From the NCBI RefSeq assembly GCF_033568475.1, contig NC_133123.1, positions 104,471,228-104,535,227 on the forward strand: a DNA stretch of 64,000 bases, written 5' to 3'. The translations under genes were made by a program, and so were the position numbers. This document shows, piece by piece, positions 46,621 to 59,374 of this stretch. This stretch comes from Henckelia pumila. Taxonomy: Eukaryota; Streptophyta; Magnoliopsida; Lamiales; Gesneriaceae. Every line of letters begins with the position of its first letter. Positions within the stretch are counted from its first letter, which is position 1. Under the pieces are notes generated by a model. The model searched no databases and had not been told where the DNA came from. It worked only from the letters and a program-made list of their open reading frames with translations.

Positions 46621-47668
46621 CGGTGATCAAGGAGGTATCTGGGTCAGCCTCCTCTGCCTGCATCACATATACTCGCCCACTGACGTTCTGCCTCTGCGGG
46701 CAGTTGGCAATCTGATGCCCCGACTCTTTGCAACGATAGCAGACTCCTGCTCCCATAAGACACTGCCCGGAATGCATCTTCTGACACTTCGGACATACTG
46801 GATATCTCCCTGGAGTAGGGGCCCCGCCCCTAGTCTGCTGCTGTGGCTTCCCCTGAGGCCTCTGCTGATTCGGGCCCTTAGATGGCCCTGTAAACTACTT
46901 CTTCGCAGGAGGCTGCGAAGATGGTCGCTGATACCCCGTCTGCTGAAGCTGCCTCTTACCCTGCTGCTCTCTCTGGATCTCTCTCCGACCCTCCTCGGAA
47001 CGCAAGGCCCTACTGACTGCAGACTCATAAGTAAGTACGTCTGCCATGCGAACATCATGCTTGATATCCGCCTTCAAACCTTCCACAAACTGCCTCAACT
47101 TCTCTGGTGGACTATCAGAAATCATAGGCACAAAGCGACAGCCCTTCTCGAACTGTCTCACATACTCGACCACTGTCTTGTCCCCCTGACGGAGACTCAT
47201 AAACTCCCGGATCATGCAACTGCGCACATCCTCAGTGAAGTACTTGGCGTAGAAGATACGCCTGAACTCGGTCCACGTCAGTGTAGGTAGATGGACTCCT
47301 CTAACTGCACCCTCCCACCAAAGGGCTGCATCTCCTCTCATCATGTACGTCGCACAGCTCACCCTGTCGGTGTCTGTGATCCCCATATAATCAAAGATGG
47401 ACTCAAGAGAGCGAATCCATCCCTCAGCCACCAAAGGATCGGTGGTACCAACAAACTCCTTGGGCCCCTTCTTCTGGAACCTCTCAGCAACGTCCTCCTC
47501 ATGGGACAGTCTGGGACGTGCAGCCTGCTGCTCCAATAGAGCAGTAATACCCGCCATCATATTAGCATTGGCCTGCTCCAATGCTGATAAAGGATTCTGC
47601 GGAGGTGGCGGTGGAGGCGGAGGTGGAGGTGGAGGTCCCCCACGTCGGTTCACTGGTCTGGGAGACAT
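46621..47668 (-). pseudogene. Gypsy gag, body 1, with premature TAG
   Basis: The start is MSPRPVNRRGG at 47668 (an in-frame ATG at 47683 adds five residues). Proline run, then the gag domain with FQKKGPKEFVGTTDPLVAEG, YMMRGDAALWWEGAV and MSLRQGDKTVVEYVRQFEKG. After SSQPPAKK a TAG (46895-46897) interrupts the frame. Downstream, still in frame, are a Q/P-rich linker, CPKCQKMHSGQC and the CCHC knuckle CYRCKESGHQIANC (46700-46741), up to the donor at 46621. The TAG is shared by both bodies, so it predates the duplication. Without readthrough, gag lacks its nucleic-acid-binding end and pol is not made. Confidence 0.85.
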
Positions 47669-47840
47669 TCTGCACCACCACATATTACTTTACATAAATC
47701 GCCATGCATAACTAAGTGGTTTAAAAGTAATGCTAACTTAAATTCAAAGAATTAAATCATGCTATAAACACTTAAAACTTACAGACCGGTAGCGTGGATT
47801 TCTGAGCTAGCATAGCAGTAATGACCCCTCCAAGAACCGT

Positions 47841-47852
47841 GCTCTGATACCA
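47841..47852 (-). other. Primer binding site, initiator-Met tRNA type, body 1
   Basis: Sense TGGTATCAGAGC, two bases after the end of LTR 2 (GGACGTTTTA). Perfect match to the common site. Repeated at 55401-55412. Confidence 0.93.
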
Positions 47853-47854
47853 AC

Positions 47855-50566
47855 TAAAACGTCCTAAACTTCTAAATTTCTAAAATGCGGAAAATTTAAA
47901 ATTTTTTTTTTCTTTTAAAATAAATACTAAGTAAAATATATATATACATATATGCCCATACATATATGTACAACAATAAAAGAGATTTAAAATTTTATAA
48001 ATAATTATGCAACATAAAAATAATTACTAAAACGTCTGAATCATGCAATACTTAAAATAATTCAAAACAATTTAATCAACAGTGCATACACTAAAAAGTT
48101 GCATAAAAATAATACTTAAATCTCAACACTGGAATAAAATCTTCAAATAAAATAGTGTTTAAAATATTCATGCATAGAACACTAGCACGATGCAGACTAC
48201 GGTCACGGGGCCACTGCAACTTCGCTCATACGTCTTCACCACCGGTAGGGGTAACCTGCTCCTCTACGTACTCACCTGCACCATATCAGTGTAGTGAGCC
48301 TAGAGGCCCAACATGCATACTAACAAGGGTTTAAAATAATTTAATACACTTTCATACATAATACTTATCCTATAAATGCATGAGCATGCTTCAAAAATAA
48401 TAACATAAATGTTGCTTAAAGAAATCACTGAATTATACATAACATACATAATATCATACATACTTGAGTTGTTGAGCACTTATTTTCTTAACATCGAATG
48501 GTCCTATCCGTAAGTGTGACCCATACTTATAGTGCGACTGATCAGTCTAAGAAACCATCGTACGAGGCTGGTGGCGAACCACCCATACATAAATGGCAGA
48601 AACTGCCCATACATAAATGGCCACACTACTTCAATTTCCACCTAAAATATTTTATTTGCTCAACCATAGAACTTCAATCATACCATAAAAATTGATTTCA
48701 TGAATGCATGTACTTAAATAAATTGTGTGTCCTTCATTTATATTTAATTTATTTTCTAATATCATATAAATATTCAAATAACTTTTCATGCATAAAATAA
48801 TTAAATATAAACTCAGGACACATGCAATTTCTCATGGTTTGATTCAACTGCTGGCCCTAGACATACAAGCCCATTAACTTAAGACTTGACCCATTAGTGT
48901 ACTTAAGCCCATTAACAACTTTTCTAGGCCCAATAAATCAACCAAAGCCCATTAAGACTAACTTAGGCCCAATAACACTGTCCCTGGCCCAATGGGCCCA
49001 AAAGCCCAATAACAGGCCCAATAACTTTCATGGGCTCCCAAGCCCATAAAAATTTCTGGCCAACTTAAAAATTTAAATAAAAATTAATAAAAGCCCAAAA
49101 ATAATTAAATTAACCCAAAATAATTTAATGGAGCCCAAATAAATTAAATGGTACTAATTAAATTTTTGGGAATTTAATTAGCCCATTTAACTCCTAATTA
49201 ACTTAAAAACTTAAAAATAAAAATACCCGAGCCCAATTAAAATAACCCGGACCCGGACCCAACTAACTTAACCCATATTATTTTAGACCCGACCCGGACC
49301 ACATGACCTGACCCGGATCCACCAACAACCCAAAAACCCGAAACCCTATTCTTCCCTCTTCCCCCTTGCCGCGGCCGCACGAGCAGCAGGCCTTCACGGC
49401 CTACTGCAGCCCAGCTCTGACCACCGTGGCCGGAGCCCCGCCGGCAGGACCTCCCCAGGGTCCTGCCGGTTCGAACCATGCCCTGGCCCGAACCCCATGC
49501 TGCCTCCTTCCCCAACACCGAACCCTCTTCCAAGACAACCCTAACCTGCGCGCCCATGGCTTCCCTTCTGAAACTCGATCGGCCGTGACTCCTAGCCCCA
49601 ACCCAGCCAAAGCCGACCCATCTAGACACTCTAGGGACCCCGTAGGACCTAGCCAGCAGCCCCCTTCAAGCCATGGATAGTAAAAACGTGAGCATGAACA
49701 TCACAAAGCCAAAACCGAGTGCATAAGAGAAAGAATTTGAAAACTTGCTGTCAAAAATGATAGATCTCGATGCTACACACCCACACACATACATACACTG
49801 ATATAGGATTGAAAAGAGAAGAAAATCATGCCTTTCACCGTAGACGAAGAGAAAAACCGAAAGCGAGACGATTCCGGGACGACGGGGCGACGACGATGAA
49901 CTTTGGACCTTCAAGACCGAGGCTATGGAGTTTTCTTGGGGATGACTGGCCGAAGAAGATGAATATTGAATGGGGTTGGCGGCTGAGCTTAGGGAAATCG
50001 TGGGTTTGGGTAGCTTAGGGTTAGTCTAGGTTTTTTAGTTTTAATTAAAAAAATAGGTTTTAGGATAATGAAATAATAATTAAAAGTTTTAAATATAAAA
50101 CATAAAATTTTAAAACTTTAAATATAAGTTACAATCCGATAATTTAAATTAAAAATACAAAAATCCCGAAATTACAAATTTAGGGAATTTTAAAAATACT
50201 AAAAAGTCAATATTTTGGCTTATTTTGAATAAAAATGGACTCCTAAAATTATATAAAATTAAATACTTAAATTTTTGAGATAATAAAACTCAAAATAATA
50301 TTTTAGGGCTCTAAAAAGGCTCATAAAATAATTTGGGTGGAAAGTTGTCATCTCGTCCGTCCACGGTCCCGTCTACGCGATCAAAACAATTAATTAAAAT
50401 ACGAAAAATCCTAAAAATCACTAATTATGGGTTAAATGCTTAAAAATAAATTAAATCATGCACAAATAATTCACATAATTATTTAACCCATAAATCTAAA
50501 ATTTAAATAATTAAATATCCTAATTATGCATGCGGATTTACGTATTTAAAAATACCGGGTGTTACA
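47855..50566 (-). repeat. LTR 2 of the tandem array (shared middle LTR)
   Basis: 2712 bp; the 2-bp excess is one more TA in a short TA run near 47938. It serves as 5' LTR of body 1 and 3' LTR of body 2. Private changes include ACGAAAAATC near 50401 and several C-to-T changes. The site II cluster is at about 48868-49235. Confidence 0.92.
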
Positions 50567-50611
50567 ATTCTCCCCCCCTTAAATTGAATTTCGTCCTCGA
50601 AATTAAAGTAC

Positions 50612-53600
50612 TTATCCGAACAACTCCGGGTAGCGAGTCCTCATGTCTGCCTCGGTCTCCCAAGTAGCTTCCTCCTCCGAGTGATTCAGCCACTGGACTC
50701 TGACCATCGGTATGACCCGCGTCCTAAGCCTCCGCTCCTCCCTTGCCAAGATCCGTACTGGTCTCTCCTCATACACTAGATCTGGTGGCAACTGTAAGGG
50801 CTCGAAATCCAACACATGCGACGGGTTGGAGACATATCTCCGAAGCATGGATACATGGAAAACGTTGTGCACTGCCGCTAGCCCTGGAGGTAGAGCTAAA
50901 CGGTAGGCCAACGTGCCAACTCTCTCCAAGATCTCGAATGGCCCTATATACCTCGGTTTAAGCTTGCCTCTCCGGCCAAAACGCACTACTCCCTTCATAG
51001 GTGACACCTTCAGGAATACGTGATCACCTACAGCGAACTCCAAATCTCGTCGTCTGGCATCTGCATAACTCTTCTGCCGACTCTGAGCAGTCCTCATCCG
51101 ATCCCGAATCTAAGTCACAATGTCAGCTGTCTGCTGCACAATCTCAGGACCCAGCAAAATCCGCTCACCAACCTCATCCCAATGCACAGGAGATCTGCAT
51201 CTCCTCCCATACAATGCTGCATAAGGAGCCATACCTATAGACGACTGAAAGCTGTTGTTATAGGTAAACTCCACTAATGGTAGTCTAGTCTCCCAAGAGC
51301 CCCGAAAATCAATGACACATGCTCTCAGAAGATCCTCGAGAACCTGGATCACTCTCTCAGACTGACCATCTGTCTGGGGATGAAATGCTGTACTGAACAA
51401 AAGCCTCGTCCCCAATGCTGTGTGCAGACTCTTCCAAAACGCAGATGTGAATCTCGGATCTCTGTCTGACACAATAGACACTGGTATGCCATGCAGTCTA
51501 ACAATCTCTCGGATGTAAAGCTCTGCATACTGTGTCAAAGTATAAGTAGTCTTCACCGGCAAGAAATGAGCTGACTTGGTGAGTCTATCCACAATCACCC
51601 AAATCGCTGTGCAACCTCTGGCACTCCTCGGTAAGCCAACCACAAAGTCCATCGTAATATTCTCCCATTTCCATTCCGGAATAGGAAGAGGTCTAAGAAG
51701 TCCTGCTGGACGCTGATGCTCTGCCTTGACTTGCTGACAAGTCAAGCACTCTGACACCACTCTCCCGATGTCACTCTTCATCCCGGGCCACCAATACAAT
51801 AGTTGTAAATCTTTGTACATCTTCGTACTTCCGGGGTGAATGGAGTACGGAGATGTGTGAGCCTCTGCCAAAATCTCAGCTCTCAACTGATCGACGTTCG
51901 GTACCCACATCCTACCACGGTACTGAACGATACCATCCTCCACTGTATACAAGAGATTACCTCTAGCCTCATCTCTCTGTCTCCATCGCTGCAACTCCTC
52001 ATCAGTAGACTGTCCCTCTCTAATCCGATCTCGTAGAACTGGCTGCACCGTCAACACTGATAAGCTCGGTGCACGACCACTCGGATAACACTCCAAGCCA
52101 AACCTCTGAATCTCGCTCTGTAGTGGTAACTGTACGGTCAAACATGATACCACTGACGACTTCCGACTCAAAGCATCGGCCACTACATTAGCTTTACCCG
52201 GATGGTAGCTAATGTCACAATCATAGTCCTTCACCAACTCCAACCATCTGCGCTGTCTCATGTTCAACTCCTTCTGTGTGAAGAAGTACTTGAGACTCTT
52301 GTGGTCTGTGAAAATCTTGCACTTTTCGCCATACAGATAGTGCCTCCAGATTTTCAAAGTGAAGACCACTGCTGCTAACTCCAAGTCATGCGTCGGATAA
52401 TTCTGCTCATGAATCTTCAGCTGTCTCGACGCATACGCAATAACCTTACCACACTGCATAAGCACTGCGCCTAAACCCAGTTTAGACGCGTCGGTGTACA
52501 CCACTAACTCCTCATGTGGCACTGTCATAGCTAACACAGGTGCTGAAGTAAGTGCATCCTTCAGTTGATCAAAGCTCCTCTGACAATCTGGACTCCAAAT
52601 ATACTTCGCGTTCTTCTTGGTTAAGGAATTCAAGGGTACTGCAATAGAGGAAAAACCCTTGATGAACTTCCTATAGTATCCTGCTAAACCCAAGAAGCTG
52701 CGAATCTCCGAAGCATTCTTTGGAATCCTCCAATCCCTCACTGCCTGCACCTTGGACTGATCCACTGCAATCCCATCCCTAGAAATAATGTGGCCTAGAA
52801 ACGCCACCTGCTCCAACCAAAACTCACACTTACTGAACTTTTCAAACAGTCGATGCTCCCTCAAAGTCTGCAAGGCTGTATGCAAATGTTGTATATGCTC
52901 CTCAATGCTCCTCGAGTAGATCAATATGTCATCAATGAATACAATGACAAACTGATCTAGATACGGCTGGAAGACACGATGCATGAGATCCATAAAAACT
53001 GCTGGAGCATTGGTCAACCCAAAGGGCATCACCAAGAACTCATAGTGTCCATATCGTGTCCTAAAGGCAGTCTTAGACACGTCTGAATCTCTGACTCTTA
53101 GCTGATGGTAACCAGATCGCAGATCGATCTTGGAGAATACCGAAGCTCCCTGCAACTGATCGAATAAATCCTCTATCCTTGGTAGTGGATACTTATTCTT
53201 CACTGTGACTCTATTGAGCTCTCGGTAGTCGATGCACAATCTCATGCTACCGTCCTTCTTCTTTACAAACAACACTGGAGCTCCCCATGGAGAAAAGCTA
53301 GGACGAACAAAGCCCTTCTCCAACAGCTCCTGAATCTGCTCCTTCAACTCTCTCATCTCTGTAGGAGCAAGTCGATACGGTGCCTTAGAGATAGACATAG
53401 TATCTGGCAACAACTCAATACTGAACTCCACCTCTCTCACTGGTGGAACTCCTGCAACATCGTCAGGAAAAACATCTGGATAGTCACGTACCACCTCTAT
53501 ATCTGATAAAGATCTGCTAGAAACGTCTGAGGTAGTGACCACACTAGCAAGAAAGCCCTGACATCCATGGCGCAATAATTTCCTCGCACGAACAAGTGAT

Positions 53601-53985
53601 ATCATCTGAGGAATACTGCTAGACTGAGATGCAAAGAAAGTAAACATCTCACCTCCTGCTGGCTTCACTGACACTGTCCTACGTCGGAAATCAATCGAAG
53701 CTCCATTAACTGATAGCCAGTCCATACCCAAAATCAAGTCAAACCCAGTCAATGGAAGAACCACTAGATCTGCTCGAATGGAGTGTCCCTGCAACTCCAA
53801 TTCCAGATCCCTGATGACACTAGTGGTAGTGATAGTCTGTCCGGATGGCATGGTAACATCGTAACCACAGTCGACAACCTCCGGTGTAATGCCTATCCAT
53901 CTGATAAAATCTCGGGAGATAAACGAATGCGTGGCTCCTGAATCTAGCAACGCAAACGTGGAGTTGCCTCCAACTAGAATTCTCC
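50612..53985 (-). pseudogene. Gypsy pol, body 2, with one premature stop
   Basis: Same architecture as 43052-46425. It is open from the acceptor at 53985 through protease, RT (FIDDILIYS), RNase H and integrase core, then interrupted by TAG at 51110-51112. It stays open from there to the chromodomain end at 50612. The stop lies after the integrase core, so it removes the integrase C-terminus and chromodomain. Two bases differ from body 1 in neighbouring codons at the stop. Confidence 0.9.
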
Positions 53986-54180
53986 CTGCACGCAGAAGAT
54001 TCTCAACAATTCATACCACTACGCTCCCAAGGTTAAAACACTACAATCCTTAATTCTAATCACAAAGAAACAAAATTCTTATTCTAGCATGCTGATAGTT
54101 AAACTCAAGTAACAGGCATTCAGATATAATCGCAATAAGCAAAAGCAAAGAATTGAAAAAGTTCTAGGGGTTAGGTATAC
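53986..54180 (-). other. Predicted intron between gag and pol, body 2
   Basis: Same donor and acceptor as in body 1, 195 bases, no change at either splice site. Confidence 0.73.
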
Positions 54181-55228
54181 CGGTGATCAAGGAGGTATCT
54201 GGGTCAGCCTCCTCTGCCTGCATCACATATACTCGCCCACTGACGTTTTGCCTCTGCGGGCAGTTGGCAATCTGATGCCCCAGCTCTTTGCAACGATAGC
54301 AGACTCCTGCTCCCATAAGACACTGCCCGGAATGCATCTTCTGACACTTCGGACATACTGGATATCTCCCTGGAGTAGGGGCCCCGCCCCTAGTCTGCTG
54401 CTGTGGCTTCCCCTGAGGCCTCTGCTGATTCGGGCCCTTAGATGGCCCTGTAAACTACTTCTTCGCAGGAGGCTGCGAAGATGGTCGCTGATACCCCGTC
54501 TGCTGAAACTGCCTCTTACCCTGCTGCTCTCTCTGGATCTCTCTCCGACCCTCCTCGGAACGCAAGGCCCTACTGACTGCAGACTCATAAGTAAGTACGT
54601 CTGCCATGCGAACATCATGCTTGATATCCGCCTTCAAACCTTCCACAAACTGCCTCAACTTCTCTGGTGGACTATCAGAAATCATAGGCACAAAGCGACA
54701 GCCCCTCTCGAACTGTCTCACATACTCGACCACTGTCTTGTCCCCCTGACGGAGACTCATAAACTCCCGGATCATGCGACTGCGCACATCCTCAGTGAAG
54801 TACTTGGCATAGAAGATACGCCTGAACTCGGTCCACGTAAGTGTAGGTAGATGGACTCCTCTAACTGCACCCTCCCACCAAAGGGCTGCATCTCCTCTCA
54901 TCATGTACGTCGCACAGCTCACCCTGTCGGTGTCTGTGATCCCCATATAATCAAAGATGGACTCAAGAGAGCGAATTCATCCCTCAGCCACCAAAGGATC
55001 GGTGGTACCAACAAACTCCTTGGGCCCCTTCTTCTGGAACCTCTCAGCAACGTCCTCCTCATGGGACAGTCTGGGACGTGCAGCCTGCTGCTCCAACAGA
55101 GCAGTAATACCCGCCATCATATTAGCATTGGCCTGCTCCAATGCTGATAAAGGATTCTGCGGAGGTGGCGGTGGAGGCGGAGGTGGAGGTGGAGGTCCCC
55201 CACGTCGGTTCACTGGTCTGGGAGACAT
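54181..55228 (-). pseudogene. Gypsy gag, body 2, two stops
   Basis: Start at 55228 (MSPRPVNRRGG). It carries the TAG shared with body 1 (54455-54457) and an extra TGA at 54977-54979, a TGG-to-TGA change in the gag domain. The knuckle has one residue changed (CKELGH for CKESGH). Clearly inactive. Confidence 0.88.
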
Positions 55229-55400
55229 TCTGCACCACCACATATTACTTTACATAAATCGCCATGCATAACTAAGTGGTTTAAAAGTAATGCTAACTTA
55301 AATTCAAAGAATTAAATCATGCTATAAACACTTAAAACTTACAGACCGGTAGCGTGGATTTCTGAGCTAGCATAGCAGTAATGACCCCTCCAAGAACCGT

Positions 55401-55412
55401 GCTCTGATACCA
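55401..55412 (-). other. Primer binding site, initiator-Met tRNA type, body 2
   Basis: Sense TGGTATCAGAGC next to the end of LTR 3, identical to body 1. Confidence 0.93.
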
Positions 55413-55414
55413 AC

Positions 55415-58124
55415 TAAAACGTCCTAAACTTCTAAATTTCTAAAATGCGGAAAATTTAAAATTTTTTTTTTCTTTTAAAATAAATACTAAGTAAAATATA
55501 TATACATATATGCCCATACATATATGTACAACAATAAAAGAGATTTAAAATTTTATAAATAATTATGCAACATAAAAATAATTACTAAAACGTCTGAATC
55601 ATGCAATACTTAAAATAATTCAAAACAATTTAATCAACAGTGCATACACTAAAAAGTTGCATAAAAATAATACTTAAATCTCAACACTGGAATAAAATCT
55701 TCAAATAAAATAGTGTTTAAAATATTCATGCATAGAACACTAGCACGATGCAGACTACGGTCACGGGGCCACTGCAACTTTGCTCATACGTCTTCACCAC
55801 CGGTAGGGGTAACCTGCTCCTCTACGTACTCACCTGCACCATATCAGTGTAGTGAGCCTAGAGGCCCAACATGCATACTAACAAGGGTTTAAAATAATTT
55901 AATACACTTTCATACATAATACTTATCCTATAAATGCATGAGCATGCTTCAAAAATAATAACATAAATGTTGCTTAAAGAAATCACTGAATTATACATAA
56001 CATACATAATATCATACATACTTGAGTTGTTGAGCACTTATTTTCTTAACATCGAATGGTCCTATCCGTAAGTGTGACCCATACTTATAGTGCGACTGAT
56101 CAGTCTAAGAAACCATCGTACGAGGCTGGTGGCGAACCACCCATACATAAATGGCAGAAACTGCCCATACATAAATGGCCACACTACTTCAATTTCCACC
56201 TAAAATATTTTATTTGCTCAACCATAGAACTTCAATCATATCATAAAAATTGATTTCATGAATGCATGTACTTAAATAAATTGTGTGTCCTTCATTTATA
56301 TTTAATTTATTTTCTAATATCATATAAATATTCAAATAACTTTTCATGCATAAAATAATTAAATATAAACTCAGGACACATGCAATTTCTCATGGTTTGA
56401 TTCAACTGCTGGCCCTAGACATACAAACCCATTAACTTAAGACTTGGCCCATTAGTGTACTTAAGCCCATTAACAACTTTTCTAGGCCCAATAAATCAAC
56501 CAAAGCCCATTAAGACTAACTTAGGCCCAATAACACTGTCCCTGGCCCAATGGGCCCAAAAGCCCAATAACAGGCCCAATAACTTTCATGGGCTCCCAAG
56601 CCCATAAAAATTTCTGGCCAACTTAAAAATTTAAATAAAAATTAATAAAAGCCCAAAAATAATTAAATTAACCCAAAATAATTTAATGGAGCCCAAATAA
56701 ATTAAATGGTACTAATTAAATTTTTGGGAATTTAATTAGCCCATTTAACTCCTAAATAACTTAAAAACTTAAAAATAAAAATACCCGAGCCCAATTAAAA
56801 TAACCCGGACCCGGACCCAACTAACTTAACCCATATTATTTTAGACCCGACCCGGACCACATGACCCGACCCGGATCCACCAACAACCCAAAAACCCGAA
56901 ACCCTATTCTTCCCTCTTCCCCCTTGCCGCAGCCGCACGAGCAGCAGGCCTTCACGGCCTGCTGCAGCCCAGCTCCGACCACCGTGGCCGGAGCCCCGCC
57001 GGCAGGACCTCCCCAGGGTCCTGTCGGTTCGAACCATGCCCTGGCCCGAACCCCATGCTGCCTCCTTCCCCAACACCGAACCCTCTTCCAAGACAACCCT
57101 AACCTGCGCGCCCATGGCTTCCCTTCTGAAACTCGATCGGCCGTGACTCCTAGCCCCAACCCAGCCAAAGCCGACCCATCTAGACACTCTAGGGACCCCG
57201 TAGGACCTAGCCAGCAGCCCCCTTCAAGCCATGGATAGTAAAAACGTGAGCATGAACATCACAAAGCCAAAACCGAGTGCATAAGAGAAAGAATTTGAAA
57301 AATTGCTGTCAAAAATGATAGATCTCGATGCTACACACCCACACACATACATACACTGATATAGGATTGAAAAGAGAAGAAAATCATGCCTTTCACCGTA
57401 GACGAAGAGAAAAACCGAAAGCGAGACGATTCCGGGACGACGGGGCGACGACGATGAACTTTGGACCTTCAAGATCGAGGCTATGGAGTTTTCTTGGGGA
57501 TGACTGGCCAAAGAAGATGAATATTGAATGGGGTTGGTGGCTGAGCTTAGGGAAATCGTGGGTTTGGGTAGCTTAGGGTTAGTCTAGGTTTTTTAGTTTT
57601 AATTAAAAAAATAGGTTTTAGGATAATGAAATAATAATTAAAAGTTTTAAATATAAAACATAAAATTTTAAAACTTTAAATATAAGTTACAATCTGATAA
57701 TTTAAATTAAAAATACAAAAATCCCGAAATTACAAATTTAGGGAATTTTAAAAATACTAAAAAGTCAATATTTTGGCTTATTTTGAATAAAAATGGACTC
57801 CTAAAATTATATAAAATTAAATACTTAAATTTTTGAGATAATAAAACTCAAAATAATATTTTAGGGCTCTAAAAAGGCTCATAAAATAATTTGGGTGGAA
57901 ATTTGTCATCTCGTCTGTCCACGGTCCCGTCTACGCGATCAAAACAATTAATTAAAATACTAAAAATCCTAAAAATCACTAATTATGGGTTAAATGCTTA
58001 AAAATAAATTAAATCATGCACAAATAATTCACATAATTATTTAACCCATAAATCTAAAATTTAAATAATTAAATATCCTAATTATGCATGCGGATTTACG
58101 TATTTAAAAATACCGGGTGTTACA
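55415..58124 (-). repeat. LTR 3 of the tandem array (outer 5' LTR in sense)
   Basis: 2710 bp, starting in sense TGTAACACCCGG. This is the LTR that would drive transcription of body 2. Its private changes are mostly C-to-T or G-to-A, and one destroys the first site II motif (AAACCCA near 56427). The remaining cluster spans about 56447-56793. The AATAC target copy follows at 58125-58129. Confidence 0.92.
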
Positions 58125-59374
58125 AATACTATATTGAGAATTATTGTAAAAAATATTTCAGTTGTAAGCGATTGAATCATTGTATTATTGATTCCAGGTT
58201 GTTGGAATTTCTTTGTAGATGTAACTAAAGATTTGTAATAAGAATTGTATTAAACCCGGTTCAGTGGTTAAATAATTTTCAGTACTGAGTTATACAAGTA
58301 ATTTCCAGTAATTTTCGACTATTGTTCAACTATTGTGGCTCATAGGTTTTTTGAGTAACCTGATTGTAAGTACTTGTGATGTGATTAGTTCTAGGCATTT
58401 TCCAAGAATGGTTGGGTAAGTATATGACTTTAGGATTAATGTCAGGAATGATGTGTTTCATTAGGAGAATGACTCATACTAAGTTATTGTATGATTTATC
58501 TAGGTAATTTCCTAGACCAATTGATAGGAGTTTACTTTGTTGGGTTGCTGCCAAGTGATGATGGATTTTCATCAGAGGCAGGAGGATAGTTTATACCATG
58601 GGATGGGGACCGTGTTGGTTGATGGAGACGGTGAGGAAGCGCGACCCTATGCCGATGTTTTCTGGAAGGTTTATTCCAGATAGGCTTTCAGGGAAGGCTA
58701 CCTCAGTCTTGATATTTTACGCAGTTTTAGCCAGGGGTATAACTATCAAGATGGTTTTCAGCAATAGCTAAATTCATTGAAATAAATTTTGGTGCTGGGT
58801 TAGTGCCAGGGAATTTTGATTATAACCAAGTTGTTTGGAATGGCTTTGGTATTAGGTTTGTACTAAAGTATAAGATTGCATCTCGACGGGATTTTCATAG
58901 GCAGAAGTTATTCTTTGATATTGAATTAGGACTGAACTAAGTCTTGGATAAGATTGGGATAATTCTGGTGAATAGATTCAGATTTACAAAAGGGTTGTGG
59001 CAATAGATACTTGTGGGTATCATCTGGCTTGGTCAGGAGAAAAAAATGTGAATCTTTGGTATTAGATCCTATGATATTTTGGGATCGGAATAGTCTTGGA
59101 AGGGATATTATTAGACAAGGGATCATGATGAGAAGATGGTTTGAGTGATTCGGTATATCACTAGATTGGTGAATCTAGTAGGTAGATTTGTTAGTACTAG
59201 TGCTCATCAAGATTATCGTTTGACTACGTCAGAAATCTAATTTGAGGTTTTCATTGTGACAATGATTGTCTAAGTTAACAGAAGATTACTAGGATTGAGA
59301 ATTTGTCTACGAGTGAATTCATAACTTAGTATTCATTTCCTACTTGACAAGGACAATTTTAGTAGTAGACCGGA
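58125..59374 (+). other. Non-coding interior of the gypsy element, right part
   Basis: Continuation of 39725-40296 after the array. No gag, protease or RT motif is seen in any frame over 1.2 kb. The element thus appears non-coding over the visible part (LARD-like) or too decayed to read. Its 3' LTR is not seen before the next LTR inserts at 59375. Confidence 0.5.

Larger units (their letters stand above)
40297..58124 (-). mobile_element. Tandem gypsy chromovirus array: LTR-body-LTR-body-LTR
   Basis: Three near-identical 2.7-kb LTRs alternate with two 4848-bp bodies, all on the minus strand with a 7560-bp period. One 5-bp duplication AATAC (40292-40296 and 58125-58129) bounds the whole array, while the inner junctions go straight from primer site to LTR and from LTR to purine tract. 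It is therefore one insertion site, with a second unit added by unequal exchange between LTRs or by integration of a multimer. LTRs differ pairwise by roughly 16-21 bases (about 0.6-0.8%). The copies carry separate private changes, so they are real and not a simple assembly echo, though long-read proof is lacking. Confidence 0.9.

Noticed and set aside
46895..46897. Programmed readthrough of the gag TAG
   Set aside because: The following bases (TTT) do not form the CAATTA-type plant readthrough context. Kept only as an open question in the findings.
47397..47711. Plus-strand frame with a glycine run (and its copy at 54957-55271)
   Set aside because: It is the antisense of the gag proline run in both array bodies and is duplicated with them.
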